Assembly (NCBI GenBank): GCA_944384525.1
Contig: CALWTR010000029.1
Span: 1-37,233 of the forward strand
Origin: an uncultured Clostridia bacterium
Lineage (GTDB): Bacteria > Bacillota > Clostridia > Oscillospirales > CAG-272
DNA length: 37,233 nucleotides
Direction of reading: 5' to 3'
The position numbers and the translations under genes were made by a program. Shown in pieces: positions 35,302 to 37,233 of the stretch (its first letter is position 1; each line of letters starts with the position of its first letter). The notes beneath the pieces were generated by a model. The model did no database searches and was not told the origin of the DNA. It saw only the letters and a program-made list of their open reading frames with translations.

Positions 35302-35352
35302 TTTTTCCTCCCGCACCGCCGCCCCTTGACAGAGGCTGTTTTTTTCCGATAT

Positions 35353-35381
35353 ATTATAGCACCAAATCGCGTCCAAGTCAA
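35353..35381 (-). promoter_or_regulatory. Promoter of the radical SAM-PHP unit
   Basis: TTGACT (35376-35381) and TATAAT (35353-35358) are 17 bases apart on the minus strand. Confidence 0.85.
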
Positions 35382-35388
35382 TATTGAC
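35377..35388. promoter_or_regulatory. Palindrome over the radical SAM -35 box
   Basis: GTCAATATTGAC is a perfect 12-base palindrome overlapping the -35. It is a possible operator, though it may be too short to be significant alone. Confidence 0.35.
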
Positions 35389-35467
35389 ACTTCCCCGCCG
35401 CCACTTTTCATCATTTTAGCTCAAAAGCGAGAGATACCTTATTTTTATATTTTTTTAGCGTAATTTA

Positions 35468-35496
35468 TTGAATTTTAAAGCGAAATATAGTATAAT
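35468..35496 (+). promoter_or_regulatory. Promoter of the second MATE gene
   Basis: TTGAAT (35468-35473) and TATAAT (35491-35496) are 17 bases apart. Confidence 0.78.
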
Positions 35497-35501
35497 TATA
35501 A

Positions 35502-35541
35502 GGCTTGCGTGCGGATCCCGGATGCAAGCCATCATATTTTT
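35502..35541 (+). promoter_or_regulatory. Leader hairpin of the second MATE gene
   Basis: GGCTTGC/GCAAGCC (35502-35508 and 35524-35530) forms a 7-bp stem right at the expected 5' end, followed by ATCATATTTTT. It could act as a weak attenuator or as a 5' mRNA stabiliser. Confidence 0.45.
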
Positions 35542-35572
35542 AATGCTGTTTAAAGATACTCGGAGAAAAGAA

Positions 35573-36943
35573 ATGGATCAGATCAAAGAGAACAAAATGG
35601 GCACTATGCCGGTCGGGCGGTTGCTGTTTTCCATGGCGACCCCGATGATAATATCTATGCTCGTTCAGGCGCTTTACAACATCGTCGACAGCATCTTTGT
35701 AGCAAGGCTGAGTGAGGACGCGCTTAACGCCGTAGGACTTGCGTTTTCCGCACAGAACCTTATGATCGGTATCGCTACGGGTACCGGAGTCGGTATAAAC
35801 GCACTGCTTGCCAAGAGCCTGGGTGAGAAAAAATTCGAGGACGCAAACAAGATAGCCGCGAACGGCGTCATGCTCTCACTGGTAGGATACGTGATCGCTC
35901 TCCTCTTCGGACTCTTCGGTGCAGAGGCGTATTATCGCTTTCAGACCGACATACCGGAGATAGTTGACGCGGGAGTCGCATATCTCAGGATAGTTACCTG
36001 CTATTCTTTCGGTCTCTATTTTCAGATAACCTTCGAGCGGCTGATGCAGTCGACCGGAAAGACGGTGTTCACCATGATAACTCAGACGGTCGGCGCAGTC
36101 ATCAATATAATCCTAGACCCGATACTCATATTCACCTGCAACATGGGCGTCGCCGGCGCGGCATATGCGACCGTCATAGGACAGATATTTGCCGCCGTGC
36201 TGGGCTTCTTCCTGAACCACTTCTACAACCGTGAGATACGGATGGATCTCAAAAATTTCCGCCCAGATCTCAAAACTATATCCAGAATATACGCGATAGG
36301 GATACCTTCCATAATAATGGTGGCAATCGGATCCGTTATGTATTATATAATGAGCAAGATACTCATCGGTATGAACAAGACCGCTTCCGCAGTATTCGGA
36401 GTGTATTTCAAGCTTCAGTCAATAGTGTTTATGCCAATATTCGGTCTCTCGAACGGGCTGATCCCGATACTTGCGTATAACTACGGCGCAAAGAGCAAAA
36501 AGAGAATGATGCACGCGCTCAAACTCTCGCTCCTAGTCGCGGTCATAATAATGATATTAGGAACACTGATAATGCAGGTCTTCCCCGACCCGCTGCTCCT
36601 GCTCTTCGACGCATCTGAGAACATGCTCGGAATAGGCAGAGTCGCGCTCAGGATAATATCGATATCCTTCATTGCGGCATCGCTCGGTATAATGTTCTCC
36701 GCGGTATTCCAGTCGCTCGGAAACGGCATTTATTCAATGATAGTTTCATTTGCCCGTCAGCTGATCGTGCTCGTCCCGGTCGCGTACCTGCTTTCTCTCA
36801 CGGGAAAACTTGAGATCGTATGGTTGGCGTTCCCGATATCGGAAACAGTATCTCTCGTGGTCAGTATAATACTCTTCGTAATAATTTACAAGCGGAAGAT
36901 CAAGGAGATCGAAAACATGAAAATCATCTCTGATATCGACTGA
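35573..36943 (+). CDS. MATE-family multidrug/cation exporter (second)
   Basis: The protein is 456 residues with about twelve membrane helices. The opening MGTMPVGRLLFSMATPMIISMLVQALYNIVDSIFVARL and the repeat-half segment GIPSIIMVAIGSVMYYIMSKIL are typical of clostridial MATE proteins. It is a different subgroup from the first MATE in this window (little local identity by eye), so it is probably not a recent duplicate. The ATG at 35573 follows GGAG; the frame is open to 35468, but that part holds the promoter. It is monocistronic. The substrate is unknown. Confidence 0.93.
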   Translation: MDQIKENKMGTMPVGRLLFSMATPMIISMLVQALYNIVDSIFVARLSEDALNAVGLAFSAQNLMIGIATGTGVGINALLAKSLGEKKFEDANKIAANGVMLSLVGYVIALLFGLFGAEAYYRFQTDIPEIVDAGVAYLRIVTCYSFGLYFQITFERLMQSTGKTVFTMITQTVGAVINIILDPILIFTCNMGVAGAAYATVIGQIFAAVLGFFLNHFYNREIRMDLKNFRPDLKTISRIYAIGIPSIIMVAIGSVMYYIMSKILIGMNKTASAVFGVYFKLQSIVFMPIFGLSNGLIPILAYNYGAKSKKRMMHALKLSLLVAVIIMILGTLIMQVFPDPLLLLFDASENMLGIGRVALRIISISFIAASLGIMFSAVFQSLGNGIYSMIVSFARQLIVLVPVAYLLSLTGKLEIVWLAFPISETVSLVVSIILFVIIYKRKIKEIENMKIISDID

Positions 36944-36980
36944 TACTGACTTATACAGAAAAACAAAACAAAACAAAAGA

Positions 36981-37013
36981 AAAAGGCGATGCCGTTACGG
37001 CATCGCCTTTTTT
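36981..37013 (+). terminator. Bidirectional terminator
   Basis: A 10-bp stem GGCGATGCCG/CGGCATCGCC (36985-36994 and 36998-37007) with a 3-base loop is flanked by A and T runs. It serves the second MATE gene and the convergent gene ending at 37012. Confidence 0.92.
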
Positions 37014-37233
37014 ACTCCGGCGCCGCCCCTCCGTCCGACGGGGAAACGCGAGAAAAAATCAGTTCTCTTCCATGCTTGCCGACGCGGCGTACCGCACCGG
37101 CGTACTCAAGCACCTTGATCGCTCTGTAAGACATTTTTCGGGTAAGCCTGCAATCCGCTGAAAAGTCCCGGGCAGTAAAATCCTCCGGCAATTCCCGCGG
37201 TATGAGCGAGGAATAATCGCCCGAACGTTCGAG
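37012..37233 (-). CDS. C-terminal end of an unidentified winged-helix-like protein (partial)
   Basis: The last 73 codons of a leftward gene entering from the right edge are seen, ending in TAA at 37012-37014. The visible part has LPEDFTARDFSADCRLTRKM, followed by SYRAIKVLEYAGAVRRVGKH and a short tail. This looks like a small winged-helix module (helix-turn-helix, then a basic GKHGRELIF wing). I cannot name the family without the N-terminal portion. The stop is immediately next to the shared terminator. Confidence 0.65.
   Translation of the reverse strand, partial: LERSGDYSSLIPRELPEDFTARDFSADCRLTRKMSYRAIKVLEYAGAVRRVGKHGRELIFSRVSPSDGGAAPE

Overview
The window looks like chromosomal DNA of an anaerobic, Gram-positive-type Clostridia bacterium, probably a gut Oscillospirales-like lineage; this placement is inference. 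The signs are lipoprotein signal peptides without outer-membrane genes, purine-rich Shine-Dalgarno sites, textbook TTGACA-17-TATAAT promoters, oxygen-sensitive enzyme families (two CxxxCxxC radical-SAM-type proteins, a NifU-like scaffold, PduL), der next to a DUF512 protein, and an archaeal/eukaryotic-type ProRS. There is no rRNA, tRNA, insertion sequence, phage gene or CRISPR array that I can see. Nearly every transcription unit ends in a clear hairpin-U terminator, many of them shared by convergent genes.

Left third (1-11.3 kb, mostly minus strand): the N-terminus of der with an upstream DUF512 protein; a zinc/cadmium resistance operon (ArsR sensor with a 9-2-9 operator, a free HMA-domain protein, a P1B-type ATPase); apbE and a long RpiB-like isomerase whose leader carries an unusual in-frame repeat tract; a small basic one-helix membrane protein; an SLC13-type permease; and an operon of pduL, a NifU-like scaffold and a GGGtGRT-family protein of unknown role.

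Middle (11.4-25.5 kb): a TepA/ClpP-like protein; a Lys/Ala/Pro/Glu-rich protein ending in two DUF1508 domains; a translationally coupled pair of MacB-like fused ATPase-permeases; a DUF6514-like small protein next to an A+T-rich gap; a GDSL/SGNH esterase divergent from a MATE exporter with a dyad between them; ligA; and a PLP aminotransferase, possibly followed by a 51-codon ORF.

Right third (25.5-37.2 kb): proS followed by a BirA-like protein whose catalytic motifs have been lost; a 34-residue membrane micro-protein overlapping an M50 site-2 protease gene; a complete potABCD polyamine-uptake operon whose binding protein has both a lipobox and a C-terminal membrane helix; a PHP phosphoesterase and a PflX-like radical SAM protein; a second MATE exporter; and the 3' end of an unidentified winged-helix-like gene.

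Most of the window is housekeeping and transport. The best candidates for undescribed biology are the degenerate BirA paralogue beside proS, the micro-protein/M50 pair, the Asn/Gly/Tyr/Gln repeat tract in the isomerase leader, and the pduL-scaffold-GGGtGRT operon.
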